Source of the DNA: Pirellulales bacterium | GTDB lineage: Bacteria; Planctomycetota; Planctomycetia; Pirellulales; JAEUIK01 | Direction: 5' to 3' | Assembly: GCA_019636335.1 (NCBI GenBank) | Contig: JAHBXR010000009.1 | Location: 62,001-126,000 of the forward strand | Length of the DNA stretch: 64,000 nucleotides | Part shown: positions 27,298-35,946 of the stretch, in pieces | How the letters are laid out: each line of letters opens with the position of its first letter | Numbering within the stretch: position 1 is the stretch's first letter | The notes under the pieces: model-generated | The model's input: the letters and a program-made list of their open reading frames with translations, nothing else | Told to the model about the DNA's origin: nothing | Databases searched by the model: none | Position numbers and translations under genes: made by a program

Positions 27298-28319
27298 GCT
27301 TTGTTCGCCGCCAACCTGGCTGGATCACACTCGCGCTAGTGGCGGCTTGGTGCGTCGTGGTGCATCCCGGCAAAGCCGACGATGCGCCCGCCGCGCCAAA
27401 GCCACGCGACGTGTGGCTCGACGTCGATACGGCGACCGGTTTCGGCGACGTCGACGATGGGCTCATGGTGATCCAGGCGTTTCACTCCCCCGAGGTGCGC
27501 ATCCGCGGCATCAGCGTCGTGTTTGGCAACACGACGCTCGAACGGGCCGTGCCGATCGCGCGCGAGATCGTCGAACGCTTCGGGCCCGAGGGCTTGAGCG
27601 TGCAGGCGGGCGCTGCCTCGGCCGAAGAACTCGGCCAGGAAACGGATGCAACTCGTGCGCTGGCCGGGGCGCTCGAGGAGCGCCCTCTGACCGTGCTGGC
27701 CGTGGGGCCGGTGACGAACATCGGGACGCTGCTCAAACGACATCCCGAGCTGGCCTCGCGCATCGAGCGGCTCATCATGGTGGCCGCCCGACGACCGGGG
27801 CAGCGCTTCAAAAGCAGCGACACGCAGCAGGTGCCCCATCGCGATTTCAACTTCGAGCTCGATCCCGCCGCCATGCAGATCATTCTCGATACCCAGATTC
27901 CCCTGGTGTTTGCCCCCTGGGAGGTGTCGTCGCACGTCTGGCTGGGCCGAGATGAACTGGCACGATTGCGTGGCGCCAGCAAAGCCGGCGCCTGGATCGC
28001 CGAGACCTCGGAATACTGGATCGCTCTGTGGGAGCGCGACATCACGCCGCGCGGATTCAATCCGTTCGACACGTTGGCGCTCGGTTGGGTGACGCATCCG
28101 CAGTTGATCGAGTCGATGCCCGTGACGGTACAGATCGAACAGGCAGCCGACGATCGCGCGACGGCCGAAGAGCGCGCGGCGGGGAAGATGAAACCCTACC
28201 TGCACGTGCGTCCCTTGGCCGAGGGAGAAACGCCCGCGCGTTCGGTGATCTATTGTCACACGCCCCAGCCCGGCTTCACTCCGCTCTTGCTCGAGCGGTT
28301 GTCGGGCAAGTCTCTCTGA
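27288..28319 (+). CDS. Nucleoside hydrolase, probably exported
   Basis: A 343-residue inosine/uridine-preferring nucleoside hydrolase family protein that cleaves the N-glycosidic bond of ribonucleosides. The N-terminal VWLDVDTATGFGDVDDG is the calcium-binding Asp cluster, in the place of the usual DTDPGxDDA. AVGPVTNIGTLLK and the LDPAAMQIIL region are also typical. Residues 1-30 look like a signal peptide (WITLALVAAWCVVV then HPGKADDAPAA), which is unusual for the family and implies action outside the cytoplasm. It overlaps the kinase upstream and is 21 bases from the glycosyltransferase downstream. Confidence 0.85.
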   Translation: MAMSFVRRQPGWITLALVAAWCVVVHPGKADDAPAAPKPRDVWLDVDTATGFGDVDDGLMVIQAFHSPEVRIRGISVVFGNTTLERAVPIAREIVERFGPEGLSVQAGAASAEELGQETDATRALAGALEERPLTVLAVGPVTNIGTLLKRHPELASRIERLIMVAARRPGQRFKSSDTQQVPHRDFNFELDPAAMQIILDTQIPLVFAPWEVSSHVWLGRDELARLRGASKAGAWIAETSEYWIALWERDITPRGFNPFDTLALGWVTHPQLIESMPVTVQIEQAADDRATAEERAAGKMKPYLHVRPLAEGETPARSVIYCHTPQPGFTPLLLERLSGKSL

Positions 28320-28340
28320 CTTGTGGTCGAGGTGAGCACG

Positions 28341-29705
28341 ATGCCGCGTTGGCTTCGCCTGGGCACCGGTCGATCTGCCGAGCGGTTGTTGATTTTTGCC
28401 CGCTATCCGGAGGTGGGCACGACGAAGACGCGGCTCATCCCCGCACTGGGCGCGAGCGGGGCCGCGCGACTGCACGCCGACATGGTGCGGCATACCCTTG
28501 CTTGGGCCGATGATCTTGCCCGCGTGCGCGACGTCGCGGTCGAGATTCATTTCGCTGGCGGAGATGAGGCCGGCATGCGCCGCGAGTTCGGCGCCGGTCG
28601 ACGCTATCGTATCCAAGCGGGAGCGGACCTCGGCGCGCGCATGGCGCAAGCGAGCGCGGCCGCGTTTGCCGAAGGGGCCACACGGATTGTGATCGTCGGG
28701 ACCGATTGCCCGGAGCTATCCGCCGAGCGAGTAGCCGAGGCGTTCCGAGCGCTCGATACGCAAGAAGTGGCGCTCGGCCCGGCGGTGGATGGGGGCTATT
28801 ACCTGATTGGGCTCGCGCGCCCGCGGCCGGCGCTCTTCGCCGGCATCGATTGGGGAACCGAGCGCGTGCTGGAGCAGACACTGGCGGTGGCACGGCGGCA
28901 TGTCCTGTCGGTGGCGAGCTTGGGCCCGCTCGCCGACGTCGATGAGCCGGGAGATCTCCCCCGCTGGCAGCGCGTGCAGGCTGGGCGATCGTCCGCACGA
29001 TCGATGGCGAGTCTTTCAATCATCATTCCCACGCTCGATGAAGCAGGCGGGCTCGCCGCGTCGCTCGGGGCGGTTCGGGCCGGGATCGGTGAGCAGGACG
29101 AGAGCGAGGTGATCGTCGTCGACGGTGGCAGTCGCGACGATACGGTGGCGATCGCCCGAGAGCACGGGGCGACCGTCATCGCCGCCGAGCAGGGTCGTGC
29201 CTACCAGATGAACGCGGGGGGCCAGGCCGCCCGTGGTGATACCCTGCTGTTTCTACATGCCGACACGTTGCTGCCGCAGCGCTTCGCGAGTGTGGTGAAC
29301 GAGACGCTCGGCGACCGCGACGTGCTCTTGGGCGCCTTTCGCCTGCGCATCGAGGCGCCGGGAATCGGCTTTCGCGCGGTCGAGCAATGGGTCAACTGGC
29401 GTGCGACCTGGCGCGGACTTCCCTACGGCGACCAGGCGCTCTTCATGCCAGCCTGGGTCTTTCGCACCTTGGGAGGCTTTCCGACATTGCCGATCATGGA
29501 AGACTTTGTCCTGGTCGACACGTTACGCCGGCGCGGTCGCGTGGCCATTGCGCCAGATGTCGTGTGTACGTCAGCACGTCGCTGGCAGCGGCTCGGCGTC
29601 GTGCGCACCACGCTCGTCAATCAGGCGATCATCGCGGGCTACCGGTTGGGTATCTCACCGCAGCGCCTGGCCGCTTGGTATCGAGCGGGCACGAAACGCG
29701 ACTAG
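28341..29705 (+). CDS. Fused glycosyltransferase (TIGR04282-like plus TIGR04283-like)
   Basis: A 454-residue protein with two enzyme domains. Residues 1-210 match the DUF2064/TIGR04282 type: FARYPEVGTTKTRLIP, VGTDCPEL and GPAVDGGYYLIGL. Residues 220-454 match a GT2 family enzyme of the TIGR04283 type: SLSIIIPTLDEA, VIVVDGGSRDDT, LLFLHADT and YGDQALFM. The two families are usually adjacent genes and are named for association with arsenosugar biosynthesis loci; here they are one chain. The start is the ATG at 28341, with GAGGTG seven bases upstream. It follows a nucleoside hydrolase closely. No arsenic methyltransferase or radical-SAM partner is in the window, so the substrate remains open. Confidence 0.87.
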   Translation: MPRWLRLGTGRSAERLLIFARYPEVGTTKTRLIPALGASGAARLHADMVRHTLAWADDLARVRDVAVEIHFAGGDEAGMRREFGAGRRYRIQAGADLGARMAQASAAAFAEGATRIVIVGTDCPELSAERVAEAFRALDTQEVALGPAVDGGYYLIGLARPRPALFAGIDWGTERVLEQTLAVARRHVLSVASLGPLADVDEPGDLPRWQRVQAGRSSARSMASLSIIIPTLDEAGGLAASLGAVRAGIGEQDESEVIVVDGGSRDDTVAIAREHGATVIAAEQGRAYQMNAGGQAARGDTLLFLHADTLLPQRFASVVNETLGDRDVLLGAFRLRIEAPGIGFRAVEQWVNWRATWRGLPYGDQALFMPAWVFRTLGGFPTLPIMEDFVLVDTLRRRGRVAIAPDVVCTSARRWQRLGVVRTTLVNQAIIAGYRLGISPQRLAAWYRAGTKRD

Positions 29706-30048
29706 CGCCGTGTCGAACCCTGATTTTCGGGTGCCATCGAATCTCACCCCGCGGGTTGCTCATTCCTCGGGTCGCTGCGCGACACCGACCATCTTGCTTG
29801 GACAGAGCACTGAGGGGTTCCCTGTAGAAACCGCCTTGCCGCGCGGCATTCGCCCCCTACGACTCGCATCATCCTATCCCAGGGATTGCCGACACGTGCA
29901 ATCGGCACTCGGCGGAAAACGTGAACTATTCTTCACTGTAGTGGGGAAACAATCGGCGCTACTCGTATACCCCGAGAAATTGCACCTCGCAGGTAGACGA
30001 TTGCCGCGCGACTCAGCGATTTCCCTCCCGATACGCCAAAGGGCACCC
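29706..30048. other. Intergenic region, nothing recognised
   Basis: About 340 bases between the fused glycosyltransferase and the receiver-domain gene, less GC-rich than its surroundings in the second half. The receiver frame stays open through it but the translation has no family character. No palindrome or terminator with a T-run was found. Confidence 0.4.
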
Positions 30049-30504
30049 ATGCACGACGAACCTTTGCTCGATTGTCGCGTTCTCATTGCCGACGACATGG
30101 GCGACACGCAACGACTCTTTGCCTGCATTCTGCGCACTGCCGGGGCAATGGTGACCATCTCGCGCGACGGGGTCGAGGCGGTCGAATTGGCCCTGGCCCT
30201 GCCCGTCGAATTTGGCGACGGCCGCCGCATCCTCAGCGAACCGTACGACGTGATCCTCATGGACATGAACATGCCGATCATGAACGGCTACGAGGCCACG
30301 CGCCGTCTGCGCGCGGCGGGCTATAACGGCCCGATCATCGCGCTCACGGCCTACACCGAGGAGCACGATCAGAAAAGCTGCCTCGAGGCGGGCTGCGACG
30401 AGTACGTCGCCAAACCGGTCGAGCGCCACGAGCTGATCGAGCTCGTCCGCCGGCACGCGATTCGCGCCGCGACGAACGAACCCGCGATGGGCAAAATCGG
30501 CTGA
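30049..30504 (+). CDS. Stand-alone response-regulator receiver domain
   Basis: A 151-residue single-domain receiver. Acidic pocket Asp15-Asp16 (VLIADDMGD), phospho-acceptor Asp72 (VILMDMNMPIMNGYEA), Thr100 (ALTAYT) and Lys122 (YVAKPV) are all present, so it should be phosphorylatable. There is no output domain; such proteins work as CheY-like or phosphorelay intermediates or by protein contact. The closest histidine kinase (21165-22025) is 8 kb away on the other strand. Start at 30049 because the protein begins just before the first strand and the upstream frame is unlike any domain. Confidence 0.88.
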   Translation: MHDEPLLDCRVLIADDMGDTQRLFACILRTAGAMVTISRDGVEAVELALALPVEFGDGRRILSEPYDVILMDMNMPIMNGYEATRRLRAAGYNGPIIALTAYTEEHDQKSCLEAGCDEYVAKPVERHELIELVRRHAIRAATNEPAMGKIG

Positions 30505-30520
30505 GCGCCCGCTGCTACTT

Positions 30521-31390
30521 CTACTTCACGCGGAACGTCGCTTGCACCGGATAATGGTCCGACAGGGGGCGCGCCGGATCGGGCGATTCGAGCCGCTGCC
30601 AGGTGAGGGGCTCGATCCCCTCGCCGTGATAGAAGATGTGATCGATGCGGATGTTGCCATCGAACATCGTGGTGATGTTGTCGTCGCGACCGTCGTCCGA
30701 GGCGATGTCCGATACCAGGTACGAATCGCGCCAGCCGTTCGAGGTCAGGCGCGGATAATCGCCCCGCTTCTGGCTGGTGTTGAAATCGCCGAAGAAGAAC
30801 ATGGGCAGGTTCTGTTCGAGGAAAGGCACGAACTGCTTCTCGCACAACTCGGCCATCCGCTCCTGGCAAGGGGATGAATTGTCGAAGTGCGTGTTGAACG
30901 CGTACAACTCGCGCCCCGTGGGAAGATGTTTCAACCGGGCCCAAACCAGGATCCTCGGCAACGCGTTGCCGAAACCGACCGAGACGCGATCGGGCGTGGG
31001 GGATAGCCACCAGTGACCGCGGTCGACGACCTCGAACAGGTCCCGCTTGTAGAAGAGGGTCGCATCGGTATAGCCGGGCTTCTTCGCGTCGTAGAAGACC
31101 GCGCCGTACTCCGGCAGCGCTGCTTGTAGATCTTTCACCTGCCGGGGGGTCGGTTCCTGGAAGCCGATCAGATCGGGATTCTTCTCGCGCAGCAGATCGA
31201 CGCAGAGATCCTTGCGGTCTTTCCAAGGCCCGACGCCGTCGGGCGTCGAGAGTTCGACCAGGATATTGAACGTGACAATGTTCAGATCGAACGGCTTGCC
31301 GTCCTCGGCCGCGAGCGAGACCCGCGAACCGACTGCCAGCGACACGAGCACGAGCCAAACGACGAGCCAGCGAGCGAACGAACCAGACAC
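30521..31390 (-). CDS. Secreted endonuclease/exonuclease/phosphatase-family protein
   Basis: A 289-residue EEP-fold hydrolase with a signal peptide (ARWLVVWLVLVSLAVGSRVSLA). Core motifs: VTFNILVE (metal-binding Asn), IGFQEPTP (metal-binding Glu), FNTHFDN (His/Asp), GDFNTS and C-terminal SDHYPV (catalytic His). The family includes sphingomyelinases, inositol-phosphatases and nucleases; the substrate cannot be assigned. The start is a GTG at 31390 with GGAG eight bases upstream. That site overlaps the end of the preceding TIM-barrel gene, whose stop is two bases away, so the two are translationally linked. Confidence 0.87.
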   Translation of the reverse strand: MSGSFARWLVVWLVLVSLAVGSRVSLAAEDGKPFDLNIVTFNILVELSTPDGVGPWKDRKDLCVDLLREKNPDLIGFQEPTPRQVKDLQAALPEYGAVFYDAKKPGYTDATLFYKRDLFEVVDRGHWWLSPTPDRVSVGFGNALPRILVWARLKHLPTGRELYAFNTHFDNSSPCQERMAELCEKQFVPFLEQNLPMFFFGDFNTSQKRGDYPRLTSNGWRDSYLVSDIASDDGRDDNITTMFDGNIRIDHIFYHGEGIEPLTWQRLESPDPARPLSDHYPVQATFRVK

Positions 31391-31392
31391 GC

Positions 31393-32391
31393 TTACTTCT
31401 CCGCAAACGCGGCGTCGAACGCCACGCGACTAGGGGTGAAATCGATCCGGCGGACAAACTCGCACGCTTCGCGTGCGCCCGCCTCGCGGTCCATGCCACT
31501 GTCTTCCCATTCGACCGACAGGGGTCCATCGTACCCGAAGACATTGAGCGCGCGGATAATCTCTTCGAAATTCACACCGCCCCGCCCCGGCGAACGGAAG
31601 TCCCAGCCCCGTCGCGGATCGCCGAAGTTCAAGTGGCTCGACAAGATACCGCTACGGCCGTTGAGCGTGACAATCGCATCCTTCACGTGTACATGATAGA
31701 TGCGGTCGGGGAAGGCCCGGAGGAATTCGACCGGATCGATCCCCTGCCAGAGCAGGTGGCTGGGGTCGAAATTGAAGCCGAACTCCTCGCGCCGGTCGAT
31801 CGCGGACAGCGTCCGTTCGGCGGTGACGATGTCGAAGGCGATCTCGGTCGGGTGTACCTCGAGCGCGAAACGCACGCCGCACTCGCCGAAGACGTCGAGA
31901 ATCGGGGTGAACCGCTCGGCGAAGAGCGCGAAGCCCGCCCCGATCATCTCTTCACTCACTGGAGGAAACGAATACAGGAGCGGCCAGATGCTCGATCCCG
32001 TAAAGCCGTTCACCACGCCCACGCCCAGCTTCTGCGCGGCCTTGGCCGTCCGCTTCAGTTCTTCGGCGGCGCGGGCATTCACCCCCTCGGGCTTGCCGTC
32101 GCCCCACACGTAGGGGGGCAAGATCGCCTTGTGGCGCGCGTCGATCGTATCGAGCACCGCCTGACCGACCAGGTGCGTGCTGATGGCGAAGACGTCGAGA
32201 TCGTAGCGTTCGAGCAGGTCGCGCTTGGCGGCACAGTAACCATCGTCGGCCAGCGCCTTGTCCACCTCGAAGTGATCGCCCCAGCAGGCCAACTCGAGCC
32301 CCTGATAGCCGAATTCATTCGCGCGGCGAGCCAGATCCTCGAGCTTCATGTCGGCCCATTGGCCGGTAAAGAGCGTGACGGGACGCGGCAT
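31393..32391 (-). CDS. Sugar phosphate isomerase/epimerase-like TIM barrel
   Basis: A 332-residue xylose-isomerase-like (AP endonuclease 2 superfamily) barrel. It shows [12 protein letters not shown] near the N-terminus, [35 protein letters not shown] and [11 protein letters not shown], which supply the Glu, His and Asp metal ligands expected. Start at the ATG at 32391 with AGGAAGGA just upstream. It has no signal peptide, while its downstream partner at two bases' distance is a secreted EEP hydrolase. Likely a sugar or inositol-derivative isomerase; exact substrate unknown. Confidence 0.85.
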   Translation of the reverse strand: MPRPVTLFTGQWADMKLEDLARRANEFGYQGLELACWGDHFEVDKALADDGYCAAKRDLLERYDLDVFAISTHLVGQAVLDTIDARHKAILPPYVWGDGKPEGVNARAAEELKRTAKAAQKLGVGVVNGFTGSSIWPLLYSFPPVSEEMIGAGFALFAERFTPILDVFGECGVRFALEVHPTEIAFDIVTAERTLSAIDRREEFGFNFDPSHLLWQGIDPVEFLRAFPDRIYHVHVKDAIVTLNGRSGILSSHLNFGDPRRGWDFRSPGRGGVNFEEIIRALNVFGYDGPLSVEWEDSGMDREAGAREACEFVRRIDFTPSRVAFDAAFAEK

Positions 32392-32653
32392 GTTGTTCCT
32401 TCCTGGATGGGCCGGGGGCCGTGCGGGGCGCCGTCGCGGAATACGGCGCGAATCGCCCGTCATTCTGCCAGATCCCGCCGCGCCTGCAACCGAGAGACGC
32501 GGTGCTATACTTGCAAGTGCGGTTCGTTCGATCGCGATTCTTTTCCAGGCACAGCACGTGCTAGCAGATTTTCACGACCCACGTAAAGTTTCTGGGGGGC
32601 ACTGGTGGCCGGGCCCCAACGGAAAAAGCCGTTGGTCGCAGCCGTGGAAGTGC

Positions 32654-33679
32654 GTGCGGATCGCGTGCCGAGCTCTGTTGCTGGTCTGCATTCTGCCGTT
32701 GGCGGCGCGGGGAGCGAACCGCGTCGAGTTCGTCATCGGCACCGAGCCTGGCGTGCAAAGCGTGTCGCTCCAGCAGTGGTATCGCCTGGTGACCGAGGCG
32801 GGCGCCGCCCGGCTCGATATCCGCGCCGTACGTGCCGGCGAGCAGATCGAGATCATCACGCGCGAATCGAGCGCGGGCACGACCTACGAAGTCCACGGAC
32901 GTCTTTCGTCGCGGGGCGAGTTGGTAGTGCCGGGGGCGCGGTTCCGCGCCAACGATCGCTCGAAGCTGGCCGCCTGGATCAAGGAGATCGCCGGATCGGG
33001 ACCCCCCGCCGCGCCGGGCGAAGTTCGTCCGTTCGGGCTTTCGCCCGCCGATTTCATCAAGGTGCGCGATGACCTCTCGCGTCCGACGGCGGTCACGACC
33101 TCGGGCGTGGAACGGCGCACGGCGATCGAGCGATTGCGCAAGGGACTCGCCTTCAAGCTCGTCGATCGCGGGCTGCTCGATGCCGCCATCGTGCCGCACG
33201 AAATGGTGAAGGAAGAGCTGCGCGATCTTTCGCGCGGCACGGCGCTGGCCTGTCTGTTGCGACCCGCGGGATTGGTCGTGCAGCCGAAGCGCCAGCCGAC
33301 GGGCGATCTCGAATACCTGGTGCTGAGCGCCGAGCGGGCCGAGGAAGGCTGGCCGGTCGGGCTGCCGGCCGAGGAAAACCCGCGCGAGACGCTCCCCGCG
33401 CTCTTCGATTTTCTCACGGCCGAGGTGAGTGGCCGACCGGCGAGCGACGTGGTGGCTGCCGTGCAGGCGCACATCCAGGCGCCGATTCTGTACGATCACT
33501 ATGCCCTGCGGGCCCATGAGATCGATCCGGCGAAGTCGCTCGTCTCGCACCCGGAGAAACGCACGTATTATCTCAATCTCTTGCGGACGGCGCTCTTTCA
33601 AGCCAAGCTGACGAGCCAGTTGCGCGTCGATGAAACGGGGAAGCCGTTCGTGTGGATTACGACGATCCAGACGCCGTAG
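32654..33679 (+). CDS. Secreted hypothetical protein
   Basis: About 341 residues if it starts at the GTG at 32654. That start gives a plausible signal peptide (VRIACRALLLVCILPLAARGA). The frame is open another 300 bases upstream but overlaps the divergent isomerase gene and is unlike protein there. The mature part has an N-terminal domain resembling a transporter-like or secretin-adjacent fold only loosely, and a C-terminal region with AHIQAPILYDHYALRAHEIDPAKSLV and KRTYYLNLLRTALFQAKL. I do not recognise the family. The start is the least certain element. Confidence 0.55.
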   Translation: MRIACRALLLVCILPLAARGANRVEFVIGTEPGVQSVSLQQWYRLVTEAGAARLDIRAVRAGEQIEIITRESSAGTTYEVHGRLSSRGELVVPGARFRANDRSKLAAWIKEIAGSGPPAAPGEVRPFGLSPADFIKVRDDLSRPTAVTTSGVERRTAIERLRKGLAFKLVDRGLLDAAIVPHEMVKEELRDLSRGTALACLLRPAGLVVQPKRQPTGDLEYLVLSAERAEEGWPVGLPAEENPRETLPALFDFLTAEVSGRPASDVVAAVQAHIQAPILYDHYALRAHEIDPAKSLVSHPEKRTYYLNLLRTALFQAKLTSQLRVDETGKPFVWITTIQTP

Positions 33680-33692
33680 TCGGCATTGGAAA

Positions 33693-33713
33693 GCACAGGC
33701 TGGCAGCCTGTGC
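33693..33713. repeat. GCACAGGCTG palindrome, copy 1
   Basis: GCACAGGCTG (33693-33702) and CAGCCTGTGC (33704-33713) form a perfect hairpin with a one-base spacer, followed by CAC. The same core recurs at 55976-55998 and, with CACCGGCTG arms, at 56037-56055. Its chance translation gives WHRLPAC- or GTGCQPV-like peptides, familiar from planctomycete genomes. It lies between a secreted hypothetical and the decarboxylase pair. Confidence 0.7.
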
Positions 33714-33756
33714 CACTTTTGTCGTCGAGCAACGCCAGCACGCGGGAGCAACGCCG

Positions 33757-34236
33757 ATGTTCACGGGCGAAAAGGTCGTCGCGACGCTCGAATCGCTCGG
33801 CGTGACGCACGTCGTGTGGCTGCCCGACTCCGTCCTCGGGCCCTGGGAACGCGCCATCGAGCAATCGTCGATTCGACTCGTGCGCGTCTGCCGCGAAGGA
33901 GAGGCCTGGGTCATCGCCGCGGGTTTGCACCTGGGGGGCGTACGGCCGGTGGTGATGATCCAATGCACGGGACTCTTCGAGTCGGGCGACGCCCTGCGGA
34001 ACGTGCTGTTCGACCTGGGGCTGCCGATCTTCTCCATCATTGGCTATCGCAGCTCGCTCGTGCCGAATTCGCCCGACACGGCGCGGCGCTTTACCGAACC
34101 GATCCTGCAGACCTGGGGCATCGACTATCGACTGCTGGCCTCGGACGACGATCTGCCGCAACTGGCCGAGCATTTCCGACGCACGCAAGGCGCGGCGAAG
34201 CCGGGCGCGGTGCTTATTGCGGAAGGACGGATGTGA
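33757..34236 (+). CDS. ThDP-dependent decarboxylase, alpha (pyrimidine-binding) subunit
   Basis: A 159-residue protein equal to the N-terminal domain of ThDP-dependent decarboxylases, of the split sulfopyruvate/phosphonopyruvate decarboxylase type (ComD-like). VVWLPDSVLGPWE and RVCREGEAWVIAAGLHLGG contain the Glu expected to activate the cofactor. The ATG at 33757 starts the first helix (FTGEKVVATLESLGV). The stop overlaps the ATG of the beta subunit by one base (TGATG), a classic coupled pair. The reaction is decarboxylation of a 3-substituted pyruvate; which one is unknown, and no ComA/B/C, Ppm or aminotransferase partner lies nearby. Confidence 0.8.
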   Translation: MFTGEKVVATLESLGVTHVVWLPDSVLGPWERAIEQSSIRLVRVCREGEAWVIAAGLHLGGVRPVVMIQCTGLFESGDALRNVLFDLGLPIFSIIGYRSSLVPNSPDTARRFTEPILQTWGIDYRLLASDDDLPQLAEHFRRTQGAAKPGAVLIAEGRM

Positions 34237-34841
34237 TGCACGCCGCCACGAGGCTACCGCACGAAACGTCCCCGCGCACGATGCCCCTCGTGCCGGCGCT
34301 CGAGATCTTTCGCGACTGGCGGCGCGACGAGATCGTCGTGACCACGATGGGCACGGCCCGCGAGTGGCCGAAGCTCTCGCAGCACCCGCTCGATTTTCAT
34401 TACATCCCGTCGGCCATGGGGCATGCACCGGTGCTCGGCCTGGGGCTGGCGCTTGCGCAGCCCCAGCGCGAGGTGATCGCCTTCAACGGCGATGGCGGCA
34501 CGCTGATGAGCCTGGGCTGCCTGGTGACCATTGCCGCCGCCGGCGCGGCCAATCTCACCCTCATCGTGCTCGACAATGGCATTTATGAAGTCACAGGAGG
34601 GCAGCGCACCGCGGCGCCGCAAGTCGATTTCGCCAGCCTGGCCCGGGCGGCCGGATTCCAGAGCGTGGCCACGTTCGACTCGCTCGAGGCGTGGCGCGGC
34701 GGCATTGCCAGCGCGCTGACCGCGCCCGGGCCGCGGTTTGTCGTGCTGCGGGTCGCGCCGGTGGGAGACGATTACCTGCTAGAATCCCCCGGCCCCATCA
34801 CCGAGCGCCTGGCCCGTTTTCGAGCGGCGCTCGCTACGTAG
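34236..34841 (+). CDS. ThDP-dependent decarboxylase, beta (diphosphate-binding) subunit
   Basis: A 201-residue protein equal to the C-terminal ThDP domain. FNGDGGTLMSLG...LDNGIYE is the GDG-(about 25)-N magnesium-diphosphate motif. AMGHAPVLGLGLALAQP is typical of ComE/phosphonopyruvate decarboxylase beta subunits. It overlaps the alpha gene by one base. Together they should form an alpha/beta decarboxylase of 360 residues, equal in length to single-chain phosphonopyruvate decarboxylases. A two-hairpin repeat begins 10 bases after the stop. Confidence 0.82.
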   Translation: MHAATRLPHETSPRTMPLVPALEIFRDWRRDEIVVTTMGTAREWPKLSQHPLDFHYIPSAMGHAPVLGLGLALAQPQREVIAFNGDGGTLMSLGCLVTIAAAGAANLTLIVLDNGIYEVTGGQRTAAPQVDFASLARAAGFQSVATFDSLEAWRGGIASALTAPGPRFVVLRVAPVGDDYLLESPGPITERLARFRAALAT

Positions 34842-34851
34842 CTCCAACGCA

Positions 34852-34925
34852 TAGCACCGACGAGCTTGCGGAAGTTGGCCCAACTCAGTCGCAAGCTCGT
34901 CGGTGTTGCGCAGCAACACGAGGTG
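34852..34925. repeat. Two-hairpin repeat with covarying stems, copy 1
   Basis: Hairpin 1: CACCGACGAGCTTGCG (34855-34870) pairs perfectly with 34890-34905 across a 19-base loop. Hairpin 2: GTGTTGC (34903-34909) pairs with GCAACAC (34913-34919) across GCA. The element begins TAGCAC and ends GAGGTG, and its layout matches 55852-55924. It follows a ThDP gene and could act as a terminator, though there is no T-run. It is listed as a repeat because the flanks and the second hairpin are shared between copies. Confidence 0.7.
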
Positions 34926-35009
34926 CTGTGAACGCGCGTGATTCAGCGAGTCGAAGGCAAAGGCAAAGAATCGCTGATCGTCTCCGGCTCTGCATGGCGA
35001 GCGGGAGAC

Positions 35010-35672
35010 TTATTTCTTGGCCCCCGCCGATTTGAACGACTCGGAGAAACGCTTGAGCGTTTCCACGGCCTCGGCCGACGGCTGGCCATTCTCGTTCGGA
35101 GTGTCCTGGAAGATGACCAGTCGCGACACGCCGTCTCCGCCGGGCAGGCCGTAGACCTGGTCGATCAGCTTGTTGCCGACCAGCGTCAGGTCGAGCTGCG
35201 TGCCCGCGATCGCTTTGCCCTCGAGCGTGAGCTTGCAGGGCTTCTTCGCCACTTCGGCCCCTTGCCCCGTGAAGTTCTCTTCGAGCGATTCGACCACGCT
35301 CTCGGCGGACGTGTCTCCCTGGAAGGCGAAGAACATGATCTTGAACGTCGTGCCCGAGAGGGTCCAGACGGCGACGTTGGGATCGGTGAGATCGGCCTCC
35401 CAGGTGAAGTGGCGCGGATAGTCGAAGCGCGCGCCGCGCAGGTCGAAGACGCGGTGGGGGTCGATGTTCAGCGTGACCTTCGGGTCGGAAAATTTGCCGG
35501 AAACCTGGACCGGCTTGCCTTCGACGATCGGAACAGTCTTGTCGCCGAGGGTGAGCGAGAAGGTCAATCCCGGTTCAATCGTTTCATCTTGCGCGGCTTG
35601 CTCGGCCAGTGCCGCAGCGCCAGACAGACAGGCGAGGGCCGAAACAATCAACGCGACGTAGATAATCCGCAT
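35010..35672 (-). CDS. Secreted hypothetical protein
   Basis: A 220-residue protein with a clear signal peptide (YVALIVSALACLSGAAALA). The mature part is acidic and beta-rich, with VTLNIDPHRVFDLRGARFDYP and TLEGKAIAGTQLDLTLVGNKLIDQVYGLP, and a helical C-terminus (AVETLKRFSESFKSA). No family recognised. GAGGT lies nine bases before the ATG. It is flanked by the repeat at 34852-34925 and a 270-base gap before the WD40 kinase. Confidence 0.7.
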   Translation of the reverse strand: MRIIYVALIVSALACLSGAAALAEQAAQDETIEPGLTFSLTLGDKTVPIVEGKPVQVSGKFSDPKVTLNIDPHRVFDLRGARFDYPRHFTWEADLTDPNVAVWTLSGTTFKIMFFAFQGDTSAESVVESLEENFTGQGAEVAKKPCKLTLEGKAIAGTQLDLTLVGNKLIDQVYGLPGGDGVSRLVIFQDTPNENGQPSAEAVETLKRFSESFKSAGAKK

Positions 35673-35946
35673 GGCAGGTACCTCGGGGTGCGGGGAGAGA
35701 TCGTCGTTTGCTACGAGAGCATACCACGCGCACTACCGCCGGGACGGCCTGAACGCAAACCAAGCAAGAGGCAGCAAGAGCCTGAGGCCGGCGGTGCGAT
35801 TGTTTGGCGCGGAATGAGATGTTTCCCGGGTGAGGGGTTACACATGATCTGCGCCTGTATGTTGCCGTTGTGCTTGCAACAGCCACTACTTTTGGCTGTG
35901 CTGCGACGATGATTGGCGAACGCGGACAGGCAAAGTCCATTCGTCT

